Source: Pseudomonadota bacterium (GTDB lineage: Bacteria > Pseudomonadota > Alphaproteobacteria > Rhizobiales > Beijerinckiaceae). From it: a DNA stretch of 19,455 nucleotides. Made by a program: the position numbers and the translations under genes. This document shows, in pieces, positions 7,901-14,537 of the stretch (position 1 is its first letter; every line of letters begins with the position of its first letter). Location: contig JAFAAP010000048.1 of assembly GCA_023426505.1 (NCBI GenBank), positions 1 through 19,455 on the forward strand, read 5' to 3'. The notes under the pieces are model-generated. The model was not told the DNA's origin. It saw only the letters and a program-made list of their open reading frames with translations, and ran no database searches.

Positions 7901-8127
7901 CCTTCGATGCCGGCGACCGCGCCCTCGATCACCTCGGTGACCCGGCTCTCGATGACCTCGTTCGAGGCGCCGCGATAGATGGTCGAGACCGACACGACCG
8001 GACGGTCGACGCTCGGATACTCGCGCACCGGCAGGTTGATGACCGAGGCGAGCCCGCCCACGATCAGCAGCAGGCTGACCACGACGGCAAAGACGGGACG
8101 ACGGATGAAGAGGTCGGAAACCTGCAT
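4987..8127 (-). CDS. RND efflux transporter permease subunit (HAE-1/AcrB type)
   Basis: This is the inner-membrane, proton-driven pump of a tripartite efflux system. The 1046-residue length is normal. The N-terminus MQVSDLFIRRPVFAVVVSLL is the first membrane helix, followed by the periplasmic porter domain with the GASNEVIESRVTEVIE block. Transmembrane helix 4 carries the proton-relay Asp pair at about D400/D401 (GIVVDDAIVEIENVHR), and helix 10 carries the matching Lys at about 920 (GLMTKNGILIVEFSNQ). The sequence resembles multidrug rather than heavy-metal pumps, but substrates cannot be told. ATG 8127 fits the family start, though no strong ribosome site is visible; the hairpin at 8161-8182 lies just upstream. 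It is the second gene after the fusion protein. Confidence 0.95.
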   Translation of the reverse strand: MQVSDLFIRRPVFAVVVSLLLIVGGLASVINLPVREYPSVDRPVVSVSTIYRGASNEVIESRVTEVIEGAVAGIEGIEQIRSQSQNDRSSVSIEFNVSRDPEAATSDVRDAVFRVVGRLPDGADQPVIRKVDNDASAIMWISVTSSTYDALELSDFLKRVYVDRLSTVPGVANVYLGGERRYAMRIWIDRSALAARGLTVQDVESAIKRQNVELPGGRIESAQREFTVKTDSRLSTPQDFEQVIVSNKNGYLVRLGEVAKIEVGAEDTRFEFYESGKTAIGLGIVRQSTANTLAVADGVREELENLKSSLPPGTTAEVSYDESQFISASINGVLKTLIEGLVLVILVILVFLRDWRSTIVAMVAIPVSIIAAFMVMAYFGASINVLTLLAIVLAIGIVVDDAIVEIENVHRRIEEGQPPLLASFDGAREIGFAVIATTATLMAVFVPLAFMTGNTGRLFREFAITLAAAIFFSGVVARTLTPMLCSKLMVPAHGRIQTMTEPFFNGMNNVYRRILSWALKAPLVILAMGVVVSFSAYGLFQMLPKEFAPTEDRGAILIRIDAPEGASLDYTRERVKEVEQQLLPYQERGIVASITSQVAPGFARPSPVNAGMIIVRLVPWEKRTMKQQQLTQELYGKITSFPGARAFPINPGSLGQRGTGQPVQFVLGGPDYNTLREWRDVVMQKAQETGYFINMDSDYKESQPDIRVRIDRQRAADIGVSIEEIGRTLELMFGETEISTFVNRGEEYPVIVRGRAEDRASPNDLTNTFIRAANGELVPLSSFVSLIESAAPQTLNRFDRLRSITIQSALRPDISIGQALDTLEQIVQDNLPAEARIGYTGQSKDFRDSSNAIYITFGMALLVVFLVLAAQFESWINPFIIMLTVPLAVTGGLAALALTGQSLNIYSQIGMILLIGLMTKNGILIVEFSNQLRERGYSVRDAVIEASVLRLRPILMTSIAMIGGAIPLAWSTGAGAEARNAIGSVIVGGVTLSTLLTVLVVPSIYLLIGGYTKPATYVSELIDKMRAQTGFAPHGEKHAPPPHPAE

Positions 8128-8160
8128 GATGGTTCAGTCTCGAGTCGATGGCGACGAAAG

Positions 8161-8182
8161 CTCTCCCGACTGGACGGGAGAG
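8161..8182 (-). other. Hairpin between the fusion protein and permease genes
   Basis: CTCTCCCG (8161-8168) pairs with CGGGAGAG (8175-8182) around ACTGGA. It fills much of the 67-bp gap in the operon and has no T-tract. It could tune the ratio of the two subunits by mRNA processing or partial termination. Confidence 0.5.
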
Positions 8183-8194
8183 GTCGAATGCGTA

Positions 8195-9460
8195 TCAGTT
8201 GCGCTCGGCCGCGACGGCGCTGCCGATGGCCTGCGGCAGGTTGAGCGAACTGCGCGAGGGCTGCTCCCGGTTCGCCGCCGGCGCGGGCTGCGGCGCGGGC
8301 GTGCCGGAGCCGACCGGCCGGGCGTTGACCTCGGCTCCCGGGCGCACGCGCTGGACGCCGAGCACCACAATGGTCTCGCCGGGCTGCAGGCCCTCCACGA
8401 CCTCGACCTTGCCATTCTGGCGCTGGCCGATGCGGATCACGCGGCGCTCCACCTTGCTGTCCTTCACCGGATAGACGAGCTGGCGAAGGCCCTCGCTGAC
8501 GATGGCCTCCTCGGGAATGAGGATCGCATCGTCCTTCGTGGTGACCTCGAGGCCGACCGACAGGAACATGCCGGGCTTGAGCGCCTCGTCCGGGTTCGGG
8601 AACTCGGCCGTCAGCTTGACGGTCCGGGTCGCGACATCGACGCGCGGATCGATGGTAGCGACCGTGCCCTGGAAGCGCCGGCCCTGGTAGGCCGCCGAGC
8701 TGGCGTTCACCACCTGGCCGGGCTTGAGGCGGCCGAGCAGGTTCTCGGGCACCGCGAAGTCGAGCCTGACCTTCGAGAGGTCGTCGAGGGACGTGATCCG
8801 GGTGCCGGGGGAGATGTACGCGCCGAGCGAGACCGAGCGGGTGCCGACCCGGCCGGCGAATGGGGCCCGGATGGTGAGCTCCTCGAGGCGCGCCTCGGCG
8901 CCCCGGCGCTGGGCCTGGGCGGATGCGATCGAACCTTCAAGCGACTTCATCTGGGCCGTCAGGTCTTCCACCTGGGCGGTCGTGCCGGCGCCGGTGCGGC
9001 TCAGGGCCTGCGCGCGCTCCAGCTTGATCGCGACCTCGTTTCTCAACGCCACGGCCCGGTTGGCCTCGGCGATGGCCTGCTCGATCTCGGCCTTGCGCTC
9101 AGCGGCGTCGAGCTGCACGAGGGTGTCGCCCGCCTTGACCTTTTGGCCTTCCTCGAACCCGATCTCGGTGATCAGGCCTGCGGTCTTCGCCGTCACGGTG
9201 ATCGATTCGAAGGCCCGCACCGTGCCGACCGCATCGCGGGTCTCCACGATCCGGCCCGTCTTCACCGTATCGACCTCGACCGTCGCCGGACCTGAAGGAC
9301 CGCGTCCGCGCGCCGGGCCCGCAGACTTGGCGGACGGCTGGGCGAAATAGGAGCCGACCACCGGTGCCTTCGCCAGGTAACCGCCTTGATAAGCGTACCA
9401 GCCGCCGAACCCTGCTGCCCCCAGCACGGCAATGACGGCAAGCTGACCAGACACACGCAT
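8195..9460 (-). CDS. RND efflux periplasmic adaptor (membrane fusion protein)
   Basis: This 421-residue adaptor links the permease to an outer-membrane channel. It has an N-terminal hydrophobic anchor (about residues 5-25) without a lipoprotein Cys. The first half of the lipoyl-like domain (AKTAGLITEIGFEEGQKVKAGDTLVQLD) is followed by an alpha-hairpin (about 118-175). The second lipoyl half is LTIRAPFAGRVG, then a barrel and a membrane-proximal domain. The tail is Pro/Ala-rich. The start is ATG 9460, fixed by AAGGAG five bases upstream on the minus strand; a longer reading to 9592 has no such support. No TolC-like gene is in the window, so the channel is probably encoded elsewhere. The operator-like dyad at 9555-9570 suggests repressor control. 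Confidence 0.94.
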   Translation of the reverse strand: MRVSGQLAVIAVLGAAGFGGWYAYQGGYLAKAPVVGSYFAQPSAKSAGPARGRGPSGPATVEVDTVKTGRIVETRDAVGTVRAFESITVTAKTAGLITEIGFEEGQKVKAGDTLVQLDAAERKAEIEQAIAEANRAVALRNEVAIKLERAQALSRTGAGTTAQVEDLTAQMKSLEGSIASAQAQRRGAEARLEELTIRAPFAGRVGTRSVSLGAYISPGTRITSLDDLSKVRLDFAVPENLLGRLKPGQVVNASSAAYQGRRFQGTVATIDPRVDVATRTVKLTAEFPNPDEALKPGMFLSVGLEVTTKDDAILIPEEAIVSEGLRQLVYPVKDSKVERRVIRIGQRQNGKVEVVEGLQPGETIVVLGVQRVRPGAEVNARPVGSGTPAPQPAPAANREQPSRSSLNLPQAIGSAVAAERN

Positions 9461-9554
9461 GCTCGCTCCTTGAAGCCCTACAAAATTCCGGAGGTTTCCT
9501 AGCACAATATAGACCAGGCGCACGGACCATACTGCAAGGAACACGATGTTTTGT

Positions 9555-9570
9555 ATTACGATTTCGTAAT
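9555..9570. promoter_or_regulatory. Operator-like palindrome upstream of the efflux operon
   Basis: ATTACG-ATTT-CGTAAT is a perfect 6-4-6 dyad about 95 bp before the fusion protein ATG, in the divergent gap with serC. Dyads of this type in front of RND operons often bind TetR/AcrR-family repressors. No such regulator gene is in the window. A possible -10 (TATATT on the minus strand, within TCTATATTGTG) lies closer to the gene. Confidence 0.4.
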
Positions 9571-9605
9571 CTGCCGCGGATACTTCGGACAACGGTGATT
9601 ACGAC

Positions 9606-9634
9606 GAAGTCATCGTGCCCAAGGGGAAGTCATC
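9606..9634 (+). promoter_or_regulatory. Tandem direct repeats abutting the serC promoter
   Basis: GAAGTCATC occurs twice, at 9606-9614 and 9626-9634, exactly 20 bp apart, so both would face the same side of the helix. The second copy touches the candidate -35 element of serC. This is the arrangement expected for an activator or repressor site, but no binding protein can be named. Confidence 0.4.
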
Positions 9635-9663
9635 TTGACCGCCTCCGGTTCCTCGGGCATACC
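9634..9663 (+). promoter_or_regulatory. Candidate promoter of the serC-serA-purU operon
   Basis: CTTGAC (9634-9639) is a perfect alphaproteobacterial -35. With a 17- or 18-bp spacer it is followed by GCATAC or CATACC (9657-9663) as a -10. Transcription would start near 9670, exactly where the leader RNA begins. Confidence 0.45.
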
Positions 9664-9671
9664 GGTCGGCG

Positions 9672-9719
9672 GGAGACCCCTCCCCACCGAGGGGCGCCCA
9701 TCTGGAAGGATGGACTAAC
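9672..9719 (+). ncRNA. serC leader RNA motif (cis-regulatory)
   Basis: Two adjacent perfect hairpins precede serC: CCCCTC-CCCACC-GAGGGG (9677-9694) and CCATC-TGGAAG-GATGG (9698-9713). The ribosome site GGAAGGA (9704-9710) lies in the loop and right arm of the second. This matches my memory of the roughly 50-nt serC motif described upstream of serC in alphaproteobacteria. The ligand or effector of that motif is not established. Burial of the ribosome site suggests control of translation initiation. Confidence 0.65.
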
Positions 9720-10892
9720 ATGACAGATATGCCCGCCGCGCGCCCTCGCGCGCCTTTCTTTTCGTCCGGCCCCTGCGCGAAGCGCCCCGGATGGTCCCTG
9801 CAAAATCTCAAAACCGATTCCCTGGGGCGCTCGCATCGCGCGAAGCTCGGCAAGGCGCGCCTGAGGCTGGCGATCGACCTCACCCGCGAGGTGCTCGAGG
9901 TCCCGGCGGATTACCGGATCGGCATCGTGCCCGCCTCGGACACCGGCGCGGTCGAGATGGCCCTGTGGTCGATGCTCGGCGCCCGTCCGGTCGACATGCT
10001 CGCGTGGGAGAGCTTCGGCGAGGGCTGGGTCACCGACGTGGTCAAGCAGCTCAAGCTCGACGACACCCGGGTCATCACCGCACCTTACGGCGAGCTGCCC
10101 GACCTGACCCAGGTCGATACCAAGAACCGCGACGTGGTCTTCACCTGGAACGGCACCACCTCCGGCGTGCGCGTGCCGAACGCCGACTGGATCGCGGCCG
10201 ACCGCGAAGGCCTGACCATCTGCGACGCCACCTCGGCGGCCTTCGCCCAGAAGCTCGACTTCTCCAAGCTCGATGTGGTCACCTTCTCCTGGCAGAAGGT
10301 GCTCGGCGGCGAGGCCGCGCACGGCATGCTCATCCTGTCGCCCCGCGCGGTGGAGCGCCTCGAGACCTACAAGCCGAACTGGCCGCTGCCGAAGATCTTC
10401 CGCATGACCAAAGGCGGCAAGCTCATCGAGGGCATCTTCCAGGGCGAGACCATCAACACCCCGTCCATGCTGGCGGTCGAGGACTACATCGACGCGCTCG
10501 AATGGGCGAAGTCCATCGGCGGCCTGAGCGCCCTCGTGGCCAAGGCCGACGCCAACGCCAAGGTCGTCCTCGACTGGGTCGCCAAGACCCCGTGGATCGC
10601 CAACCTCGCCCAGGACCCGGCCACCGCCTCCAACACCAGCGTGTGCCTCGTGGTCGCCGATCCGGACGTGGTCGCCCGCGGTCCCGAGGCTGTGGCGCAA
10701 GTCGCCAAGGGCATCACGGCCGCGCTGGAGAAGGAGAATGTGGCCCTCGACATCGGCGCCTATCGCGATGCGCCTCCCGGCCTGCGCATCTGGTGCGGCG
10801 CGACCGTCGAGCAGTCCGACCTCCAGGCCCTGACGCCGTGGCTCGACTGGGCCTTCGCGCAGGAGAAGGCGAAGCTCGCGAAAGCGGCTTGA
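9720..10892 (+). CDS. serC: Phosphoserine aminotransferase SerC
   Basis: SerC is the PLP enzyme that transfers the amino group of glutamate to 3-phosphohydroxypyruvate, giving O-phosphoserine, the second step of serine synthesis. The 390-residue protein has N-terminal FFSSGPCAKRPGW and the SLGRSHR segment. A TWNGTTSGV block and CDATSAAFA (Asp contacting the PLP ring) precede the Schiff-base Lys at about K193 in SWQKVLGGEAAHG. This is the longer form found in alphaproteobacteria and some archaea, distinct from the roughly 360-residue enterobacterial enzyme. ATG 9720 follows GGAAGGA with a 9-nt spacer. It heads an operon with serA, the preceding step of the pathway, and purU. Confidence 0.96.
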   Translation: MTDMPAARPRAPFFSSGPCAKRPGWSLQNLKTDSLGRSHRAKLGKARLRLAIDLTREVLEVPADYRIGIVPASDTGAVEMALWSMLGARPVDMLAWESFGEGWVTDVVKQLKLDDTRVITAPYGELPDLTQVDTKNRDVVFTWNGTTSGVRVPNADWIAADREGLTICDATSAAFAQKLDFSKLDVVTFSWQKVLGGEAAHGMLILSPRAVERLETYKPNWPLPKIFRMTKGGKLIEGIFQGETINTPSMLAVEDYIDALEWAKSIGGLSALVAKADANAKVVLDWVAKTPWIANLAQDPATASNTSVCLVVADPDVVARGPEAVAQVAKGITAALEKENVALDIGAYRDAPPGLRIWCGATVEQSDLQALTPWLDWAFAQEKAKLAKAA

Positions 10893-10901
10893 TCCGCATT
10901 G

Positions 10902-11060
10902 CCCTCTCCCCTCTGCGGGAGAGGGTGGCCGGCGAATGCCGGCCGGGAGAGGGGCCGAACCCGGTTCGCTATTGCCCCTCTTGTTGAAGCTCCAACCAAA
11001 TCACACCCCCTCTCCCGACCTCGCTGCGCGAGGCCACCCTCTCCCGCAGAGGGGAGAGGG
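10902..11060. repeat. Inverted pair of REP-like palindromic repeats between serC and serA
   Basis: A 29-bp sequence at 10902-10930 (beginning CCCTCTCCCCTCTGCGGGAG) recurs as its exact reverse complement at 11032-11060. Each copy is itself partly palindromic (CCCTCTCCC with GGGAGAGGG) and has a partner arm nearby (GGGAGAGGGG at 10945-10954, CCCCCTCTCCC at 11005-11015). CTCGC-TGCG-CGAG lies inside the right element. Such repeats are dispersed in many copies in Hyphomicrobiales genomes. The pair fills the 185-bp gap in the operon, can form a long hairpin in the mRNA, and may cause partial termination or stabilise the serC part of the transcript. Confidence 0.85.
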
Positions 11061-11077
11061 ACATCAGAGGTGCAACC

Positions 11078-12670
11078 ATGCCCGCTCCCCGCGTACTCAT
11101 TTCGGACGCCCTTTCGCCCGCCGCCGTGCAGATCTTCAAGGATCGCGGCATCGAGGTCGACTTCCAGCCGGACCTCGGCAAGGACAAGGACAAGCTCGCC
11201 GCCGTCATCGGCCAGTATGACGGCCTCGCGATCCGGTCCGCCACTAAGGTAACGGCCAAGATCCTCGAGCAGGCCCAGAACCTGAAGGTGATCGGCCGCG
11301 CCGGCATCGGCGTCGACAACGTCGAGATCCCGGCCGCCACCGCCAAGGGCATCATCGTGATGAACACGCCCTTCGGCAATTCGATCACGACCGCCGAGCA
11401 CGCCATCGCCATGATGTTCGCGCTCGCCCGCCAGATCCCGCAGGCCGACGCCTCGACGCAAGCCGGCAAGTGGGAGAAGAACCGCTTCATGGGCGTCGAG
11501 CTGACGGCCAAGGTGCTCGGTGTCATCGGCTGCGGCAACATCGGCTCCATCGTGGCCGATCGCGGCGTCGGGCTGCGCATGAAGGTCATCGCCTACGATC
11601 CCTTCCTGTCGCCGGAGCGCGCCATCGAGATCGGCGTCGAAAAGGTGGAGCTCGACGAGCTCCTGCGCCGCGCCGACGTCATCACGCTCCATGTGCCGAT
11701 GACGGAGAAGACGAAGAACATCCTGTCGGCGGAGAACATCGCCAAGACCAGGAAGGGCGTGCACATCATCAACTGCGCCCGCGGCGGCCTGGTGGACGAG
11801 AACGCCCTGCGCGCGGCGCTCGATTCCGGCCACGTGGCCGGTGCCGCCTTCGACGTGTTCAGCGAGGAGCCCGCGACCGCGAACCCGCTCTTCGGCCATC
11901 CGAACGTGGTCTGCACGCCGCATCTCGGCGCCTCGACCTCGGAGGCGCAGGAGAACGTGGCGCTCCAGGTCGCCGAGCAGATGTCCGACTACCTGCTCCA
12001 GGGCGCGATCCAGAACGCCGTAAACTTCCCGTCGATCACCGCGGAGGAGGCCCCGCGCCTGAAGCCGTTCGTGGCGCTCGCCGACAAGCTCGGCTCCTTC
12101 CTCGGCCAGCTTACCGAGGCGCCGATCAAGGGCATCCGGATCGAGTACGAGGGCGATGTCGCGGAGATGAACACCCGCGCGCTCACCTCGGCGGCCGTCA
12201 CCGGCGTGCTGCGTCCCTTCCTGCAGGACATCAACATGGTGTCGGCGCCGGTCGTCGCCCGCGAGCGCGGCATCACGGTGGAGGAGGTCAAGCGCGAGCG
12301 CGCCGCGCGCGATTACGAGAGCTTCATCCGCATCGTGGTCGACGCCGAGGACATGTCGCGCCACGCCGGCGGCACCGTATTCCAGGACGGCAAGCCGCGC
12401 GTCACCGAGATCCGCGACATCGCGGTCGATGCCGAGTTCGCCCCGAACATGATCTACGTCCGCAACGACGACAAGCCGGGCTTCATCGGCCGCTTCGGCA
12501 CCCTGCTCGGCGAGTCGGGCGTGAACGTCGCGACCTTCGCGCTCGGCCGCGACAAGCCCGGCGGCGACGCGATCTGCTTCGTGTCGGTCGACGAGCCGGT
12601 GACGGACGATCTCCTGCGCAAGATCGAGGAGATCCCGCAGGTCAAGCGCGCCCGCGCCGTGCGCTTCTAG
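11078..12670 (+). CDS. serA: D-3-phosphoglycerate dehydrogenase SerA
   Basis: SerA oxidises 3-phosphoglycerate to 3-phosphohydroxypyruvate with NAD, the first and controlled step of serine synthesis. The 530-residue length is that of the long (type I) form. It has a split substrate-binding domain and an NAD-binding Rossmann fold with GCGNIG at 151-156. The catalytic Arg (NCARGG, R235), Glu (SEEP, E264) and His (PHLGAST, H282) are all present. An intervening domain (about 315-450) is followed by a C-terminal ACT domain (about 455-530) of the kind that senses serine in some homologues. Feedback inhibition is therefore possible but not proven. ATG 11078 follows AGAGG (11066-11070). It is followed 17 bp later by purU. 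Confidence 0.97.
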   Translation: MPAPRVLISDALSPAAVQIFKDRGIEVDFQPDLGKDKDKLAAVIGQYDGLAIRSATKVTAKILEQAQNLKVIGRAGIGVDNVEIPAATAKGIIVMNTPFGNSITTAEHAIAMMFALARQIPQADASTQAGKWEKNRFMGVELTAKVLGVIGCGNIGSIVADRGVGLRMKVIAYDPFLSPERAIEIGVEKVELDELLRRADVITLHVPMTEKTKNILSAENIAKTRKGVHIINCARGGLVDENALRAALDSGHVAGAAFDVFSEEPATANPLFGHPNVVCTPHLGASTSEAQENVALQVAEQMSDYLLQGAIQNAVNFPSITAEEAPRLKPFVALADKLGSFLGQLTEAPIKGIRIEYEGDVAEMNTRALTSAAVTGVLRPFLQDINMVSAPVVARERGITVEEVKRERAARDYESFIRIVVDAEDMSRHAGGTVFQDGKPRVTEIRDIAVDAEFAPNMIYVRNDDKPGFIGRFGTLLGESGVNVATFALGRDKPGGDAICFVSVDEPVTDDLLRKIEEIPQVKRARAVRF

Positions 12671-12687
12671 TGGCAGAGAGGCCCGCT

Positions 12688-13560
12688 ATGCCGTCAGCTC
12701 CCTCGCAGCGCTTCGTCCTGACGCTCGCCTGCGCGAACCGCCCGGGGATCGTCGCCGCGGTGGCGGGCCACCTGTCGCAGGCGGGCCTCAACATCCTCGA
12801 CGCCCAGCAATACGACGACACGCAGACGGATCGCTTCTTCATGCGCGTCGTGTTCGATCCCGTCGCCGGCGAGGTCGCGCTCGACGACCTCAAGCGCGAT
12901 TTCCTGCCGCTCGCGGACCGCTTCGGCATGGTCTGGACCTTAAGCGATCCCGGCACGCCGCGCCGGGTCATGCTGATGGTCTCCAAGTTCGACCATTGCC
13001 TGGCCGATCTCCTCTACCGCTGGCGCATCGGCGAACTCGCCTTCGAGCCCGTCGGCGTCATCGCCAACCATCCGGCCGAGACCTACGGCCATGTGGGCCT
13101 CGGCGACATTCCCTTTCACCATCTGCCCGTGACGCGCGACACCAAGCTTGAGCAGGAGGCGAAGGTCTGGGAGCTCATCCGCGACTCGAGCGCCGAGCTC
13201 GTGGTGCTCGCCCGCTACATGCAGGTGCTGTCGGACGGGCTCACCGCGAAGCTCGCGGGGCGCTGCATCAACATCCACCACTCGTTCCTGCCGGGCTTCA
13301 AGGGCGCCAAGCCCTACCACCAGGCCCATGCGCGCGGCGTCAAGCTCATCGGCGCGACGGCGCATTACGTGACCTCCGACCTCGACGAGGGGCCGATCAT
13401 CGCGCAGGACGTGGAGCCGATCACCCACCGGGATACCCCCGACGACCTCGTGCGCAAGGGCCGCGACATCGAGCGCCGGGTGCTCGCCCGCGCGGTGCGG
13501 CACCACCTCGAGGACCGCATCATCCTGAACGGCTCGAAGACGGTGGTGTTCGCGGACTAA
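12688..13560 (+). CDS. purU: Formyltetrahydrofolate deformylase PurU
   Basis: PurU hydrolyses 10-formyl-THF to formate and THF. This balances one-carbon folates and, in some bacteria, supplies formate to PurT. The 290-residue protein has an N-terminal ACT domain (about 8-85, FVLTLACANRPGIVAAVAGHL), then a formyltransferase-type fold. Catalytic residues are N195 and H197 (INIHHSFLPGFKGAKPYHQA) and D233 (LDEGP). ATG 12688 is preferred, with GAGAGG at 12676-12681. A GTG at 12670 overlapping the serA stop is in frame but has no ribosome site. The tight spacing to serA indicates co-transcription, which couples serine-derived one-carbon units to their release. The stop overlaps the convergent transporter gene by 4 bp. 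Confidence 0.95.
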   Translation: MPSAPSQRFVLTLACANRPGIVAAVAGHLSQAGLNILDAQQYDDTQTDRFFMRVVFDPVAGEVALDDLKRDFLPLADRFGMVWTLSDPGTPRRVMLMVSKFDHCLADLLYRWRIGELAFEPVGVIANHPAETYGHVGLGDIPFHHLPVTRDTKLEQEAKVWELIRDSSAELVVLARYMQVLSDGLTAKLAGRCINIHHSFLPGFKGAKPYHQAHARGVKLIGATAHYVTSDLDEGPIIAQDVEPITHRDTPDDLVRKGRDIERRVLARAVRHHLEDRIILNGSKTVVFAD

Positions 13561-14462
13561 CGCTTCCGCTCCGCCAGCCAGATGCCGCCGAGCACGAGGC
13601 CCAGCCCGAGGGCGTGATAGAACGCGAAGGGCTCGCCGAGCAGGACCACGGCCAGCAGCGCGCCGAAGACCGGCACGAGGTTCACGAACAGCCCCGCCCG
13701 CGCTGGCCCGATCAGCTCGACGCCGCGGATGAAGAAGATCTGCGCCACGAGCGAGGGCAGGAGGCCTACATAGAGCAGGACGAGCCAGCCCTTCGGGGTC
13801 GGCCATTGCACGGTCCCGGTCGCGATCTCGAAGGCGAGCAGGGGGATCGACGACAGGAAAGCGACGATCGCGAGCGCCGTGAAGAAGACGAGCCCCGAGA
13901 CCGCGGGGCGCCGGCGCAAGGCGAGGGTATAGCCGGCGTAGAACACGCAGGCGATCAGCGTCCACACGTCGCCGATGTTGAGCGCCAGCGAGCGCAGGAC
14001 CTCCCAGCTTCCCTTGACCGACACGAGCACGACGCCGAGCAGGGTCACGACCATGCCGAGCACCTGCAGGGGCACGACCCGCACGCCGAAGAGCAGGACC
14101 ATGCCGATCAGGACGAGCACCGGGATGGAGCCCTGGAAGATCGTGAGGTTGACGGCGCTGGTGTGGTGGGCCGCCACGTAGAAGAGCCCGTTGAAGGCCG
14201 TGAAGCCGAAGACGCCCATGAGCGCCGTGCTGAGCCACTTCTCCTTCAGGACGGGCCATTCGGCCACGAGCTGGCCGCCGGTCAGGGGCGCCATGACCGC
14301 AACCACGATCACCCAGCGCATGGCGGTGAGCGCCATGGGCGAGATCTCCCCGACCGCGAGGCGCCCGGCGATGGCGTTCCCGCCCCAGAACAGGGCCGTG
14401 AGGCTGAGCAGCAGGTAGGCCTGACCGAACAGCGCCCTCCAGAGCGATTGCACGATTTTCAT
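13557..14462 (-). CDS. EamA/DMT-family transporter
   Basis: This is a 301-residue inner-membrane protein with ten predicted helices arranged as two EamA repeats (about residues 15-150 and 160-298). The first repeat has FWGGNAIAGRLAVGEISPMALTAMRW-type features, split between helices 1 and 2; the second ends with the conserved PVFGALLAVVLLGE motif. It belongs to the drug/metabolite transporter superfamily. Substrates in this group include amino acids and metabolites, and none can be assigned here. ATG 14462 has a weak ribosome site (GAGGT, 9 nt upstream). Its TAG stop (13557-13559) overlaps the TAA of purU in a tail-to-tail arrangement, with no terminator between. Confidence 0.92.
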   Translation of the reverse strand: MKIVQSLWRALFGQAYLLLSLTALFWGGNAIAGRLAVGEISPMALTAMRWVIVVAVMAPLTGGQLVAEWPVLKEKWLSTALMGVFGFTAFNGLFYVAAHHTSAVNLTIFQGSIPVLVLIGMVLLFGVRVVPLQVLGMVVTLLGVVLVSVKGSWEVLRSLALNIGDVWTLIACVFYAGYTLALRRRPAVSGLVFFTALAIVAFLSSIPLLAFEIATGTVQWPTPKGWLVLLYVGLLPSLVAQIFFIRGVELIGPARAGLFVNLVPVFGALLAVVLLGEPFAFYHALGLGLVLGGIWLAERKR

Positions 14463-14537
14463 GGGGCGCAGACCTCACAGCGCTTGCCGCCGGCCGCGGT
14501 TCGGGTAAACCGGCGCCGAGCAGAGGCGGGGAAAGCT

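Noticed and set aside
4351..8244. Open frame of 1297 codons on the plus strand
   Set aside because: It is antisense to the RND permease and DUF1003 genes. Its product is Asp/His/Arg/Gly-rich without domain pattern, as expected from the opposite strand of a GC-rich gene.
9461..9592. N-terminal extension of the membrane fusion protein
   Set aside because: It would cover the operator-like dyad and promoter region; ATG 9460 has AAGGAG at the correct distance and gives a normal membrane anchor.
10760..12364. Open frame of 534 codons on the minus strand over serA
   Set aside because: It is antisense to serA and crosses the REP repeat; the product has no family pattern.
11470..12687. Fusion of purU to a long upstream frame within serA
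   Set aside because: The upstream codons are an out-of-frame reading of serA. PurU begins at 12688 with its own ribosome site and a complete ACT domain.
13614..14537. Long upstream extension of the glutamine amidotransferase
   Set aside because: It is antisense to the EamA transporter and rich in charged low-complexity sequence. ATG 14538 gives the normal family start.
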